Of a stretch of DNA of 64,000 nt, positions 1 to 10,960 are shown piece after piece. Source of the DNA: Omphalotus guepiniiformis (lineage: Eukaryota; Basidiomycota; Agaricomycetes; Agaricales; Omphalotaceae); the NCBI GenBank assembly GCA_028554645.1, contig JAQOOI010000063.1, positions 496,001 to 560,000 on the forward strand, given 5' to 3'. The notes beneath the pieces were generated by a model. The model had not been told where the DNA came from, made no database searches, and was given only the letters and a program-made list of their open reading frames with translations. The position numbers were made by a program, and so were the translations under genes. The stretch's first letter is position 1; each line of letters starts with the position of its first letter.

Positions 1-1
1 G

Positions 2-394
2 ACATCCACTGCTTCCAGTTCGTCTTCGGGACCCCCGAGTATAATAAGAGAAGCTACTAAGCTTAACAAGAAACGTCGTGGACCACCTACTCCGCTGAAC
101 ATTCAGCCCTTACGACAGCCTGCCATTAATTCACCTCAGCCTCAGCCCCAAGATCCGCACCAAGCGACTCCACCTCGACAGCCTAGTCCTAAACTCGCGA
201 AACCCGTGATAGTCAAGGCACCTGCTGTGGTAGATGCGTCAGGGAATGATTGGGCAGATAATTGGGATGACGCAGATGACTGGGCGCATCGAGTTGGTGA
301 AGAGGAGTGGACGGGTCGACGGCTGGAACAGACGAAAGATAATTTACATGATGTTTGGGAGAGGGAAGGGAGTAAAGCTGTTGCTGCTTCGTAG
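2..394 (+). CDS. C-terminal end of an unrecognised protein (5' part outside window)
   Basis: An open frame enters from the left edge and stops at the TAG at 392-394; about 130 residues are visible. The visible part is low-complexity, rich in Ser, Pro, Gln and Lys (KKRRGPP near the start, then PQPQPQ), and then an acidic, tryptophan-rich stretch (DWADNWDDADDW) followed by a short charged tail ending KAVAAS. I do not recognise the family. Tryptophan-acidic tails of this kind occur in several trafficking adaptors and pseudokinases, but that is only a resemblance. No splice signal is needed in the visible part. The start and any domains lie outside the window. Confidence 0.6.
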   Translation, partial: TSTASSSSSGPPSIIREATKLNKKRRGPPTPLNIQPLRQPAINSPQPQPQDPHQATPPRQPSPKLAKPVIVKAPAVVDASGNDWADNWDDADDWAHRVGEEEWTGRRLEQTKDNLHDVWEREGSKAVAAS

Positions 395-926
395 CAGTCG
401 TTTTGGTTTCGTCTTTTTGTAACTCTATGATGGTGACATAGATTCGTTATCGTTTATGGTGTCTGTGCTAGATCGGATTTTCTTAGCATGCAGTTGTCGT
501 TCAATGTACACTACTATTCGCATCCCTTGGATGATCATACTTTTTATATACTCAATGTCCCTGCCCATACTGAATAATGATAACAAGAATTTGTCTTTCT
601 TAAGAGTTGTTCGCTGTATATATTGAAGATTCTAACCTGATAGAACAATCGAGATTCATATTTCCAGCTGCCAGTCTTGGACGTTGGCTAGTGCACTTGA
701 GATTATTACAGCTGCCCCCTGGTTTGAAATACCTGCATTTATTCTCGCTTTCGCTTTACTTTCCACAGAAGCCGCGGGTTCGACAGTCTCCGCATAAATG
801 GTTATTTCGGTCAAAGATTCTTGAAGGCAGAAAATAATTTTGTTTGAGCACGGAAGGCGATACATATCAACATGGGTCGATTAAAACTATCATCTCCACA
901 CCAATTGCAAAGTTCAAGCAAGTCGT
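395..926. other. Intergenic stretch
   Basis: Between the stop of the left-edge gene and the stop of the ArgJ gene, so it should hold two converging 3' UTRs. It is AT-rich. I see no gene here; the short open frames have no recognisable content. Confidence 0.5.
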
Positions 927-2491
927 TCAACTGCGATAATCGCCATTGATCCTCACATATTCCTATTCGCAACATATCTAATAAGTTTTGTGCCATATGG
1001 AAAAAAGAATGACCCAACTCACGTAGCTGAAATCACAAGTCCAGTATTTCGCAGCTTCGGCTTCGGCTTCGTCACCTCCTCCAAGGTCAACCAAGACTTC
1101 AAAGTCCTCTAGCGAGAGAATCTCGCTCGCACGTTCTTCGTTGACCTTCTCCGGTTCACCATTGATAAGGACAGGGAGAGGTGCAGTTCCATCAGACGGA
1201 ACGAAAGTCACGCTGACTTTGTCGGGATGTAGAGGTGCACTTAGAGGAATGGATCCAGTGGCAGCTAGTACACGGCCCCAGCTGCAAGGTGTTTATTGAT
1301 CAGTAATGTATTAATGATGTTGTGGAAGCAAACCATACTTCGCGTCTTCACCATAGAGCGCAGTTTTAACAAGAGCGGAGGTGGATATACGGGAAGCGAT
1401 ACGATGGGCGTCTTGATACGTAGGAGCACCCTGTACTCCAATGTCAGTCTCAATATAACGAGCTCCGCGGCAGAAAGTACCTTGACTGTAACAGTTACAA
1501 ATTTAGTAGCTCCTTCTCCATCTCGAACAACCAGCTTAGCCAGGTCAATCGCAAACTCAGTCAACTCCTTCTTGAACACCTCGTATCCCGCCTTATCGGT
1601 CTCCTCGTCAATCTCCTCCAGCGGAGCGCCATCCTTCTGAGCCGCAGCACCGTTGGCTAAAACTATGATCGTGTCGTTCGTTGACATATCTCCATCGACA
1701 CTGATCGAGTTGAAGCTTCGCTCCACAGCATAGGTCAGTGCACGTTGCAAACTTCGAGGAGATACAGCTGCATCTGTTAAAATACACCCCAGTAGTGTCG
1801 CATGCAGTGGTCCGATACTAGGAGGACCCATGTCCGGATGAATCATGCCTGCGCCCTTGTCCATGCCTGCCATCTTGTATTCAACGCCATTTATCGTAAA
1901 CGTCCTCGCACGAAGCTTCGGAAACGTGTCCGTAGTCATAAACGCTTTCGCTGCCCTTTCCCAAGCATCAAAATCACTCGCGAGCGAACGTTTCTCGCCG
2001 CTCTGTGACCGAATGGCTGTAAGGATTTTGGAGATTGGGAGATTTTGACCGATAACGCCTGTGGACATGACAAGAGATTCATTGCCAGTTGAGGGAGATG
2101 TAGACGGTAGGAGAGAATCTGTCTCCTTCACCATGGCGCATGCATCTTCCATACCCTGACGTCCTGTTACTGCATTCGCGCAGCCGCTGTTCACAACAAT
2201 GGCGCGTGCTCGACCAACGTTACTTGCAAGTACCTGCTCCGAAACGATGACCGGTGCAGCTTTGAATGCATTCCGAGTGAAACAGGCGGCAGCTGAAGTG
2301 GGGCGCGTCGAAGTTGAGAGAATTATACCAACGTCGAGAATACCCTCTTTTTTAACACCAGCGTGTATTCCTGTTAATGCATAACCAGAAGGGAAAGCAG
2401 AAGATGGTAATTTTTGGTGATGATGAGTTTTTGAAGGTGCAGACTTGATAGTCACGGTTGAAGAAAACCGTTTCAGGACAAGACGCGACAT
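927..2491 (-). CDS. ARG7: Mitochondrial ArgJ: ornithine acetyltransferase / N-acetylglutamate synthase
   Basis: Bifunctional enzyme that moves acetyl from N-acetylornithine to glutamate and can make acetylglutamate from acetyl-CoA (arginine pathway, mitochondrial matrix). Four exons: 2491-1481, 1430-1339, 1281-1023, 962-927, giving 465 residues, normal for the family. Introns of 50, 57 and 60 nt are GT-AG and keep frame. The chosen ATG gives an N-terminus rich in Arg, Lys and Ser (MSRLVLKRFSS), fitting a mitochondrial presequence; an in-frame ATG 25 codons upstream would dilute it. Family motifs seen: VVNSGCANA, MSTGVIGQNLP, KGAGMIHPDM, and the self-cleavage region HATLLGCILTDA whose Thr is the known nucleophile. 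Near the end are ALYGEDANWGR and LAATGSIPL. The 3' coding exon has only 36 nt. Head-to-head with eIF3m. Confidence 0.95.
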
Positions 2492-2897
2492 GGCGGAGTC
2501 AGACCAAGGGCTGTATTTTTGCACTACTCTCCGTTTACATTTTATGTTAGAGCCAAAATGACTCATGTGTTATTGCTATTGGACCAGTACAACTATTAAT
2601 GTGTTCCTTGGCTGCAGCAGCTGTTAATATCAACAGCAAAGATAAATTAGATATAAGAGACTATGAGCCGAAGGACAACAGCTTTTGAAAGCCGTGAATC
2701 GCTCTGCCATCGCTCCGTTACTCTGATATTCGGTCTACAAGGAATACAGAGTGCAGCACGAATTGCTGCATCGACGGTTGAATAATTCAAGGAAAGAAAA
2801 AACTCCCTTTATAGCAGCAACTGTGTTTGCGGTCGTTATGAACTAAAGCTCTTGATATGGAGAAACGATTATTTTCGCGTAGCAAGTTATTCACAAA
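2492..2897. promoter_or_regulatory. Divergent intergenic region between ArgJ and eIF3m
   Basis: 406 bp separate the two start codons, so both promoters and 5' UTRs must lie here. No clear TATA box or known operator was recognised. No gene seen. Confidence 0.45.
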
Positions 2898-4451
2898 ATG
2901 ACCGTTACGGATTCTGTCTCTGTTTTTGCAGAAGGCACCTTTGAGGAGCAGGTATTCACGATTCTTTCTCTGATAATGACAATGCAAATATATGCTCCAG
3001 GTCCAAGAATTGGTCAACTATATAGTCAGAAATCGGCCAGACGAGGAACGCGCTGCCTTTATCCGACCTTTCCAGGATGTACTGAAGACTGAGGAGGGTC
3101 AGAAGTCGCTAGAGGAAGATGAGGAAAGGAGGAGGAAGATTTTTTCAAATTTGTTGTGCGAGGTGAAGGGCTTTGGTGAAGGTCAGGAAAAAGGTAAAGT
3201 TCAAACACAATATCATGGCAAGCGATCTACTGAGCCTTGCCTTCCAGAAATTGAGGGTTTCTTCAATCTTCTTTATTCCCATCTCTTCTCGTTATATCCT
3301 TCAAGCTCTCCGGAAGTAAAACAACACATAGACACCCTTCTCAAGGTCATCTCTTCCGCACCTTCAGATCAAACATCTGTAAAGTACCGGATGTGAGTCC
3401 ATGGTCAAAATCAATTCAACTCGGTCCAATAATCTTGCATATCTAGACTATCCAACCTTTTCAATGCGATCCCCCGAACCTCTGCCTTGCGGTTACCAGT
3501 CTACAACACCCTTCTTCAGATTGCTGTTGCCAATGATGAAATCGAGGTACTACACCTGTCACGAGCCGATGTAGAGAAATGGCTTGGAGAGTGGGAGATT
3601 TCTCCCGCAGAAAAAAGTGCATTCCTGAAGAGCATTGCAGATGCTTATGCGAAACTAGATCAACCGGCGTTTCATTACTGCTGTACAGAATTCGCGAAGC
3701 TCACCTTTGATCAGGGCAAAATCCTATGAATATTCTCTAATCTTTGTTCGCTCACTCCCTGCAAGCTCAGAGGAAGCTAAAGCGGCGTCTATAGAAGTAA
3801 TCGCCACTGCTCTACGACTGCCGTCCATCTTTGACTTTGATGCTCTGTTCAAACTGGACGCCGTCATCGCCTCAAAAGACCACGAACTCTTTTCCCTCCT
3901 TAAAATCTTCTTAAACGACGGTCTTCCGGAATTCAAATCATGGGAGGCATCTCATGCAGGTGCTCTTGAGAAGTACAGTATGTTTCTCAAATATTCACGC
4001 GTATGCCTGGCATTGATGACCTATTCACATTGATACAACCTTGATCGTGTACAACTCGAACGAAAAATCCGACTACTTAGTCTCACATCCTTGGGATTCA
4101 AGAACGTCGGCCAAAATTTACCCTATGCCAAAGTTGCTGAAGCCCTTCAAGTCGACGATTCGGAGGTGGAGAAATGGGTCATTGATGGTAAACAGATCTT
4201 CCCTTTGGCAACTCAGTATAATCTTACTAGTGTCTCTAGTCATTCGTGCCGGTCTCCTGTCAGGTAAACTATCACAAACCACGCAAACTCTACACATCAC
4301 TCGCTCAATAGCCCGTACGTTCGAGCGCGAGCAATGGGAAGCATTGGAGCAACGCTTACTGGTTTGGAAGTCAGGACTGAGTAGTGTTTTGGAGGTTGTG
4401 GCAAATGCTAGAAAACAAGGCGGTCATGTACCAGCACCTGTTGCTGCGTGA
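2898..4451 (+). CDS. eif3m: Translation initiation factor eIF3 subunit M (PCI domain)
   Basis: Subunit of the eIF3 scaffold on the 40S ribosome. Proposed exons: 2898-2951, 3001-3392, 3447-3668, 3715-3977, 4038-4187, 4240-4451; 430 residues, the usual length. The N-terminal half is helical. The PCI domain runs from roughly residue 220 to 390 with typical pieces LRLPSIFDFDALFKLDAV, LERKIRLLSLTSLG and VEKWVIDVIRAGLLSGK. It ends in a Lys/Ala/Pro tail. Odd points: the third intron (3669-3714, 46 nt) starts GTTTCA, a weak donor. The fourth intron starts with a good GTATGT at 3978, but no AG exists before the conserved exon resumes at about 4038. The model is firm from homology, but that acceptor is not canonical or the base is wrong. 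Confidence 0.92.
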
Positions 4452-4620
4452 TTCAATATAATGAATCTGACCATTTTCTAATTGTCATACGAGTGCGACT
4501 CTATATTATGTATCATGACATTTTTGGTCTATATGACTATGTTGCTCGCCAATGCGTCTAGTAGTGATGTGCTCAAAAGCAACACACTAGGAAAATAGAT
4601 ACCCAGTCCAGCGATTGAAT

Positions 4621-6790
4621 CTACCACTCGCCATCGAAACCAACAAACCCTGCAGAAACAATAGGTTTAGCAACGGAGCCTATCAAATTGGTTCAGCGAC
4701 TTACCAGACAGTAAGAAAACCGGGAAGAATCTCTTCTTTTCTAAATTAGAACACCAATTCCAAGCGCTCGTCAATCGACCATCAATACAGCTACCAGCAT
4801 CGAAGAAATTGTCCGCTCCAGAACCGTCAAATCCATGACGGAAGAAATCGCTCAGAATTTCGCGAATCAGGTTATCGGAAGACCCAAAGTCGTCTTCGAT
4901 ATATGAGCGGAGAGCTGGTTTTTCCATGAGGGAGGGTATTTGTGAGAGAGTATTACAAATGGGAAGGAGAATGCGGTATATCTGGGTGTATTTGTCTATG
5001 AAGAGAAGGGCATTGGGGACGTTGTGATCACCCATGTGGATAACGCTGGAGCCTATCCAAGTGCCAACGCTCTTTTGGGCTTTGTGAAGGATTGTATGCA
5101 TCATGCGGGATGTTTTTGGGGACGCTTGGACACGGTTTAGACCTTGACCCGTATCACGCAACCGGTAGGAGACTGTTTCTGACAGCAGGTCTTCTTCGGC
5201 CAGTGACCAAAGGTGGAACATGTCTGTACAAATACTTAGCACCCGCTGTTGACAATTCATGCAATGAAAAACACACCATGCAGAATTTCCCTCCAAAGTG
5301 TCAAACTCTGAATAACATACGCATATTGCTTGCTATGATCATGGGATAGCCTTGCACCACCTTTCCCACTTCGAATAGCAAGACTACTCTTGCTGTCCTT
5401 GGCCTGCGTGGGATGGAAGTACTGCTTCAAGTAAGAGATCATACGCTCGCAAGGATCACGGTTGACCCGAAGGAAAGCATGATTGTCACCGATGCTGTAA
5501 AGACATTGGCGAACATTCTCTTGAGAAAGCCCTTTGCGTTCGTAACGCGCAGAAAGTTGCTCTATCGCTCTTTCTTTGCTTTTGATGTCTTTTTGAATGT
5601 CACGGCGGGAGCGACCTTCAGAGTAGATTTCCTTCGTAGCTGTGGTGATGAGATCGTCGCGTAAAAGATCTAGAGCATTGTGCTCTGACAGGACACCATA
5701 CACGGTTTTAATCGGTCGGACGCATGAGAAGCTTAGTAGGTCTTTGACATCAGACGACTGACTGTCCTAAGAAAGATAATCAGTCGGGTGTTCAGCGGAC
5801 AAAGGTCAGGTGGCCATACTTGAAGCAAGTATATGAGCTTTCCGTACGTAGTACGCATTTTGTCCGGGTTCATGATCTTGTGTCTACGGCCAAGCTCGAA
5901 TATTGCCTGGTAGAACTCCTCGTTTGCTTGGAAATCGCGGTCTTGGAAGAGTTCCTGACCCTGCTTATAGTCCGCGGATAACAATAGTCCAGACATAATG
6001 GCGCACAGTTCCCGGATTTGAGCCACTATCCGTTTGGTTTTTGATTGCCCAAAACCGATGGTGTCAATTTTGTCGGTGTACTCGGAGACAGAGAGTGCAG
6101 CTTCTAGGAGTCGTAGATATTTACGTTCGCCGAAAGTTAACCGTAGCGGAATGTATTTCGAACGGTCTACGAACCACTCTCCAACGCTGGCGCCGACGGC
6201 AGGCTGCGCACTGATCAACTCTGGTATAGGAGCAGCTACGACGTGTTCAAAATCATCGTCGTCGTCCTCTTCAACATCCATCTATCTGTGAAATGAGCGT
6301 TGAAGGAAGTTGGCATGAATCCTAGTACGTACCGCGTCACCACTAGCTGCTGCGCCTGCATCAGACTCGGGAATGGTGCTTTTGTTTTCCTCTAGAGATT
6401 TCGTTCTATGTTTCTTTCTAGAGCCTTTCCGATGTTGTGCAGAGAAACAGACTTCACAATATGCATCTCTACAGTCCTCGCACATAACCTGGGCTGGCTG
6501 ATCTAAGATACGATTTGCAATAAGTACTTCGTACGCCGCTCTATCATCCACTGTGAAAACTAACCTTCACATTCTACGCAATAACCTTCTGCCAATGGTT
6601 TCTCTGTAGCTTCTTCATCCCAACCTGCCCCACCTGCCGCGCTGCCCGAGTTCTCACCAGGTTCCGGGTGCTCTATGAATTCGTGATCGTTACTCAATAT
6701 GTTTTGCAAGGATAACACCCCGTTCGTTTTCGTCGTTTCTGGCGTATGTGTAGCGTCACCATTACTGGTCGACGGTGCATCACCTGCCAT
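4621..6790 (-). CDS. UPF0652 / DUF2009 family protein with B-box-type zinc finger
   Basis: Role unknown; the family is conserved from fungi to plants and animals. Exons 6790-6565, 6502-6333, 6281-5820, 5766-5277, 5223-4705, 4649-4621; all introns GT-AG of 51-62 nt; 631 residues. Near residue 70 lies a B-box-like zinc finger (CVEC, then CEDC, CEVC and Cys/His pairs to about residue 105). An acidic run DVEEDDDDDFEH follows. The DUF2009 domain fills the rest, with blocks SSLAIRSGKGGARLSHDHS, YVIQSLTLWREILHDMF, YRLRDTGQGLNRVQ and SSVIHMGDHNVPNALLFID. The ATG at 6790 was preferred; the frame is open upstream to an earlier ATG at about 7033, but that part looks like 5' UTR. The zinc finger suggests protein or RNA contacts; no enzyme motif was seen. 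Confidence 0.9.
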
Positions 6791-7558
6791 TTTAGCGGAG
6801 GGTTTCGAGGAGAAGTGCGCTGAGTGAACAAATTCTTGATGAATAATCGTCCCAAGCCACGTGGTCACGAATTTCTTTGACCCATCGGCGTCAGTGACAC
6901 TACAAGTAAAAACGGAGGCTGATACAACTGCTGATGACAGACCTTGACTTTGACCATTTACCCTTGTTCTGAACTCTTTGACTTTCTGCACGACTGCAGC
7001 GGGAGAGACAACTTTGCTACGATTTGTCAACATTCCTTGGGATTCTCATGCTTCATGCCTGGAGGAACTATGCCGTCAACTGGAATGGAGGGGTGTCATG
7101 ATTACTCCCCTGAAGGTGCATGCGTCAAGGCTGCTTTTGAGCGATGGTTGAGAAGTCGCCAGCTCGCACAGGGAATACACGGGTCTAATTCAAATTAATC
7201 TCGCCCATTCAGGAGCTCAAGCAACTCTCTAACTTGGCATCAAGTGTTGACAGAGTCATGCATATTCGTTCAGGGCAGATGTTCTCACTTCAAAGGCTTG
7301 AGCGTCTTCCAAAATTTCCTCGTTACTCTATGAATGCACTGTGGTCTCCTACGAAACTCACCTCTCGCGCGCGTTTTTAGGTCATGAGCTTGGCATTTCA
7401 TCAGAAGTGCGTTCATTAAACACCCTCCGCTCCCGATACCAGCTTAACCACCCTTAACCATAATCCGTGATAAGAAGCTGCACATTGTTGTACTTTTCTG
7501 ATGAAAGTAGATCTCCATCTGGCACGAGATCCGCTAAAGAGTAAGGGGCGCCATCTCG
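6791..7558. other. Intergenic, divergent between UPF0652 and sedolisin 1
   Basis: Holds the 5' flank of the UPF0652 gene and the upstream region of the first sedolisin gene. Open frames here have no recognisable content. The TATA box next to the sedolisin start is listed separately. Confidence 0.4.
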
Positions 7559-7566
7559 TATAAAAG
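7559..7566 (+). promoter_or_regulatory. TATA box of sedolisin gene 1
   Basis: TATAAAAG lies 60 bases before the proposed ATG at 7626, the usual spacing for a fungal gene with a short 5' UTR. A strong TATA box fits an inducible secreted enzyme. Confidence 0.6.
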
Positions 7567-7625
7567 CAAGTATAATCGGCCGAATTAATCTTTGCTTCTC
7601 TCGCTCTTTGGCGTTGGCAGCAAAA

Positions 7626-10175
7626 ATGAGGCATTCCCTTGGGATTGTTCTGCTTACTTCTGTTGCCTTTGCGCTAGCTACTGCCTCAAACAGTGCTCAT
7701 GTGGTCAAGCAGACAGTCGTGCCCCCCAATGGATGGTCTAAGCATGGTGTACCTTCACCCGACAGTCGCATAGAGCTACGGATCGGTCTGTCCCAGCCTA
7801 ACGTGCATATCCTTGAAGAGCATCTGTTACAAACCAGCGACCCTGATCACGAGAGGTACGGGCAGCATTTATCGAAACAACAGGTTGAAGCTCTTGTCGC
7901 ACCTCAAGAAGACAGTCTCGCTCTGGTGGACAATTGGCTACGACTGGCTGGAATTGATCAAGCCGATGTTTCGCGCTCCGCGGCTCGTGACTGGACAATT
8001 GTTAACGTTCCCATCGGCGTCGCTGAAACTATGCTTAACACAGTCAGTTTCGTCATCCTTCTTTTTGTCTTTTTCCTGACGCGAAATCAAATTTAGACTT
8101 ACCACCTTTGGAAACACATTGATGGAGAATATCTCGTTCGCACAACAAGCTATAGCGTGCCAGAACATCTCAGTGAACATATCGATGTCATCCAGCCTAC
8201 TACTATGTTTGCTCGTTTCAAGGCCATGAAATCGACATTGTTCTGGCCCAATGGGAAGACTCTGGACAGCACCATCGATACGGTTAACGGCCTAGCTCCA
8301 GTCGCGAATGTGGCTTCCGGCGCGTTAATTGACGCGAATTGCAACACAACAATCACCCTACCCTGCCTTCAAGAACTATACAAGACTGCTGGGTATAAAC
8401 CTCTGGCTGCCAAGCACAACTCCATAGCCATAACTGGTTATTTGGAGCAATACGCCAATCGTGACGACTTGCAGCTGTTCTACGCCGATCAGCGCCAAGA
8501 TGCACTCAACTCGAGTTTCAAGTTCGTTTCGGTTGCTGGTGAGCCGTCCAGCCTCTCTGCGCGTGATCTTCAATGTCAATACCTTCTCATAGGAGGCTTG
8601 AATAACCAAAGCAGCGCCGCTGCAGGAGTGGAAGCCAATCTTGACGTGCAATACGCGTTTGGACTTTCGTTCCCTACTCCCGCCACTTTCTACTCGACGG
8701 CCGGTAGGCCACCTTTCACTCCAGACTTGGGCACCACGACAAATACGAATGAGCCGTACGCCGTGGTAAATCCTTTTCCTTCTTGTTCTTGGTAGCTTGG
8801 CTCTGATTATTCTCAGTGGCTAGATTATGTTTTGTCCCATGGCGACCTTCCGAACGTAGTCAGCACTAGCTACGGGGACCATGAGCAAACAGGTGAAAAT
8901 GCGTAATGCGTAAATGATCATGGCCCTTTGAGTATTGACTCGCATGTATTAGTTCCCGAGGATTACGCTCGCCGCACTTGCCTACGGTTCTTGGAGCTCG
9001 GTGAGTTGTTTGATGTCTTCTATCTAGCGAGCGTGAAAAACCTATTATATGCGCGGTCAGGTGCTCGTGGGGTGTCTCTGACTTTCTCCAGCGGTGACGG
9101 TGGTGTGGGCGATGGAGATTCCGACCCGACTACTCAAACCTGTTTGACCAATGACGGACGAAACTTGACACGCTTTATTCCCCTGTTCCCAAGGTAGAGG
9201 ATTCTACTCTCCTCCGGCTTCCGGCACTACTAAAATGCTATTCTTCGTGTTCTAGTACTTGCCCTTAGTAAGCTTGAACTTTCCAACTTCTAGTTGCAGA
9301 AACTGATCTGTGTAGTGTCACCTCGGTCGGCGGCACTAGAGGCGTGCCTGAAAAAGCTGTTTTCTTCTCGGGCGGCGGTTTTAGCAACTAGTAAGTAAGC
9401 AACACATCTTCATCTTGAACGACTCCTGATGTTCTTCAAAGTGTTGGTGTCAATGTTCAAATTGTCCTGTTTATATCTAACGTTCAAGACATGATAGTTC
9501 TCGCGTCCATTTTATCAGGAGAGCGCCGTGAGTGCGTTCCTGGATAGAATCCCCAAGGACCTGTACAAGGGGCTTTTCAATGCGTAAGTTGTCCTCGTGC
9601 TTCTCCGTACTTGTGGTACTCAAGTCTCAAAGGTCTGGACGGGTGAATACCTTTCTCATTACAGCGTCATGGTTGTCTGGTTGTTCTGATTGCGCATCCT
9701 CTCGTACTCGGGTTTGACAGGCCATTCCTGATGTAGCTGCGCAGGGCCTTGACTATCGTGTCTGGATTTCTGGAGCACCTCATCTAGTTTCGGGAACTTC
9801 TGCGAGCTCGCCGACTTTTGCTGGCATCGTTGCACTTCTTAATGATGCTCGACTTCATGCCGGACTCCCTTCTTTAGGTTTCTTGAATCCTTTGCTCTAT
9901 AAGAAGGGTGTTGCAGGTCTCAACGATATTACTTCCGGTAACAATCCTGGATGTGGCACACCCGGCTTCAATGTGAGTGTTAATCACAATTCAGCATCTC
10001 TGTTTGACAGTGAATAACGATGTATAACAGGCTACTGAAGGTTGGGACCCAGGTATGACCCTTGTTCGACTTTGCTGCTTGTATGTTGACTATCAACTAA
10101 TGTTCGTACCTTTCAGTGACAGGATTAGGGACACCAAATTTTCAGAAGCTGAAGGATGTGGTATTACTATACTGA
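7626..10175 (+). CDS. Secreted sedolisin (peptidase family S53, tripeptidyl-peptidase type), copy 1
   Basis: Extracellular acid serine-carboxyl protease. About 14 exons: 7626-8042, 8097-8538, 8593-8765, 8817-8892, 8953-9000, 9061-9193, 9256-9267, 9316-9390, 9442-9448, 9498-9583, 9665-9671, 9721-9972, 10031-10052, 10117-10175; 602 residues. Signal peptide [20 protein letters not shown]. Pro-kumamolisin domain to about residue 190. Catalytic Glu and Asp in EANLD, oxyanion Asp in [13 protein letters not shown], nucleophile Ser in [12 protein letters not shown]; the calcium-site region is near the C-terminus (GNNPGCG, EGWDPVTGLGTP). Three exons are micro-exons (12, 7 and 7 nt); they are needed for frame and give residues matching copy 2. 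The 7-nt exon at 9442 could instead be 1 nt, as both keep frame. No disabling mutation, so probably functional. Tandem with copy 2. Confidence 0.85.
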
Positions 10176-10960
10176 GTACTGAGCAGGTAACACCTTGATG
10201 TAAAAGTTGGCAAAAAGTTGGATAAGTATTTAGGTCATCCCGGTGATGTCATGTCCTGTAAATTAAAAAGCCTGAACTCGTTGTACGCCGTCCTTAAACT
10301 TACTATCGTAGAATTGCGATGCACTTGTACAGCTTGTAACACACTTCTAGGCTAGGTACATTTCCCGGGCGCGTCGTGTGGCTAATTGACCAATGAAGGT
10401 ATGTAGCATTGGAAGCACTTCGCCGTTACAGTATTGTGGCAATTGCTTATCCGATGGCGAAATATGGCAAAATACCTAAAGCGAAGTCGAGTACGGGTCG
10501 AGTACTGATGTACCGATGGATTGATGAAACGGAGGGTCTGTCTGCCTTTCTGAGAGGTTGCATGTAAGTACCTATAATTACTCAATTTCAAGATCCTTCT
10601 GGCTTGAAAAGCGAGGTTCTATGCGTACTGTCTGCACTTTATTGGAATTCTTATCACCATATTTCGACGTGATTTCGCCACCATTCATCATTACGATGAT
10701 TGAAAGATCAAATGATGTTCGCGTGCGCGGAAAAGCAGCGTCCACAAGGTAACTGTGCTATTTCCATGCCAAATTTCACTAGCACTGCTCGAAACTCCAC
10801 ACTGCAGGTTCTCTTATCAGCTGGCCTCGCTACGTAAGTAGCCGCGGATTCCTGAGGTTATTCCTGGAAGCCGGAGGAATCATCCAATGATGGTTCTTAT
10901 AATGATGATATATAGCATGAAATTTCGACCTAGTACATTGTGGATTCTCCCTTCGCAAGG
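10176..10960. other. Intergenic between the sedolisin copies
   Basis: Holds the 3' flank of copy 1 and the promoter of copy 2. A TATATA sits at 10909-10914, 47-52 bases before the ATG of copy 2. I see no coding remnant of a third copy. Confidence 0.45.

Noticed and set aside
6560..7033. Longer N-terminus for the UPF0652 protein from an ATG at 7033
   Set aside because: The extra 80 residues look like untranslated sequence and are not part of the family; the ATG at 6790 is simpler.
9391..9497. Frameshift or pseudogene in sedolisin 1
   Set aside because: A single intron here breaks frame, but two normal-length introns around a 7-nt exon restore it, and all catalytic residues are intact.
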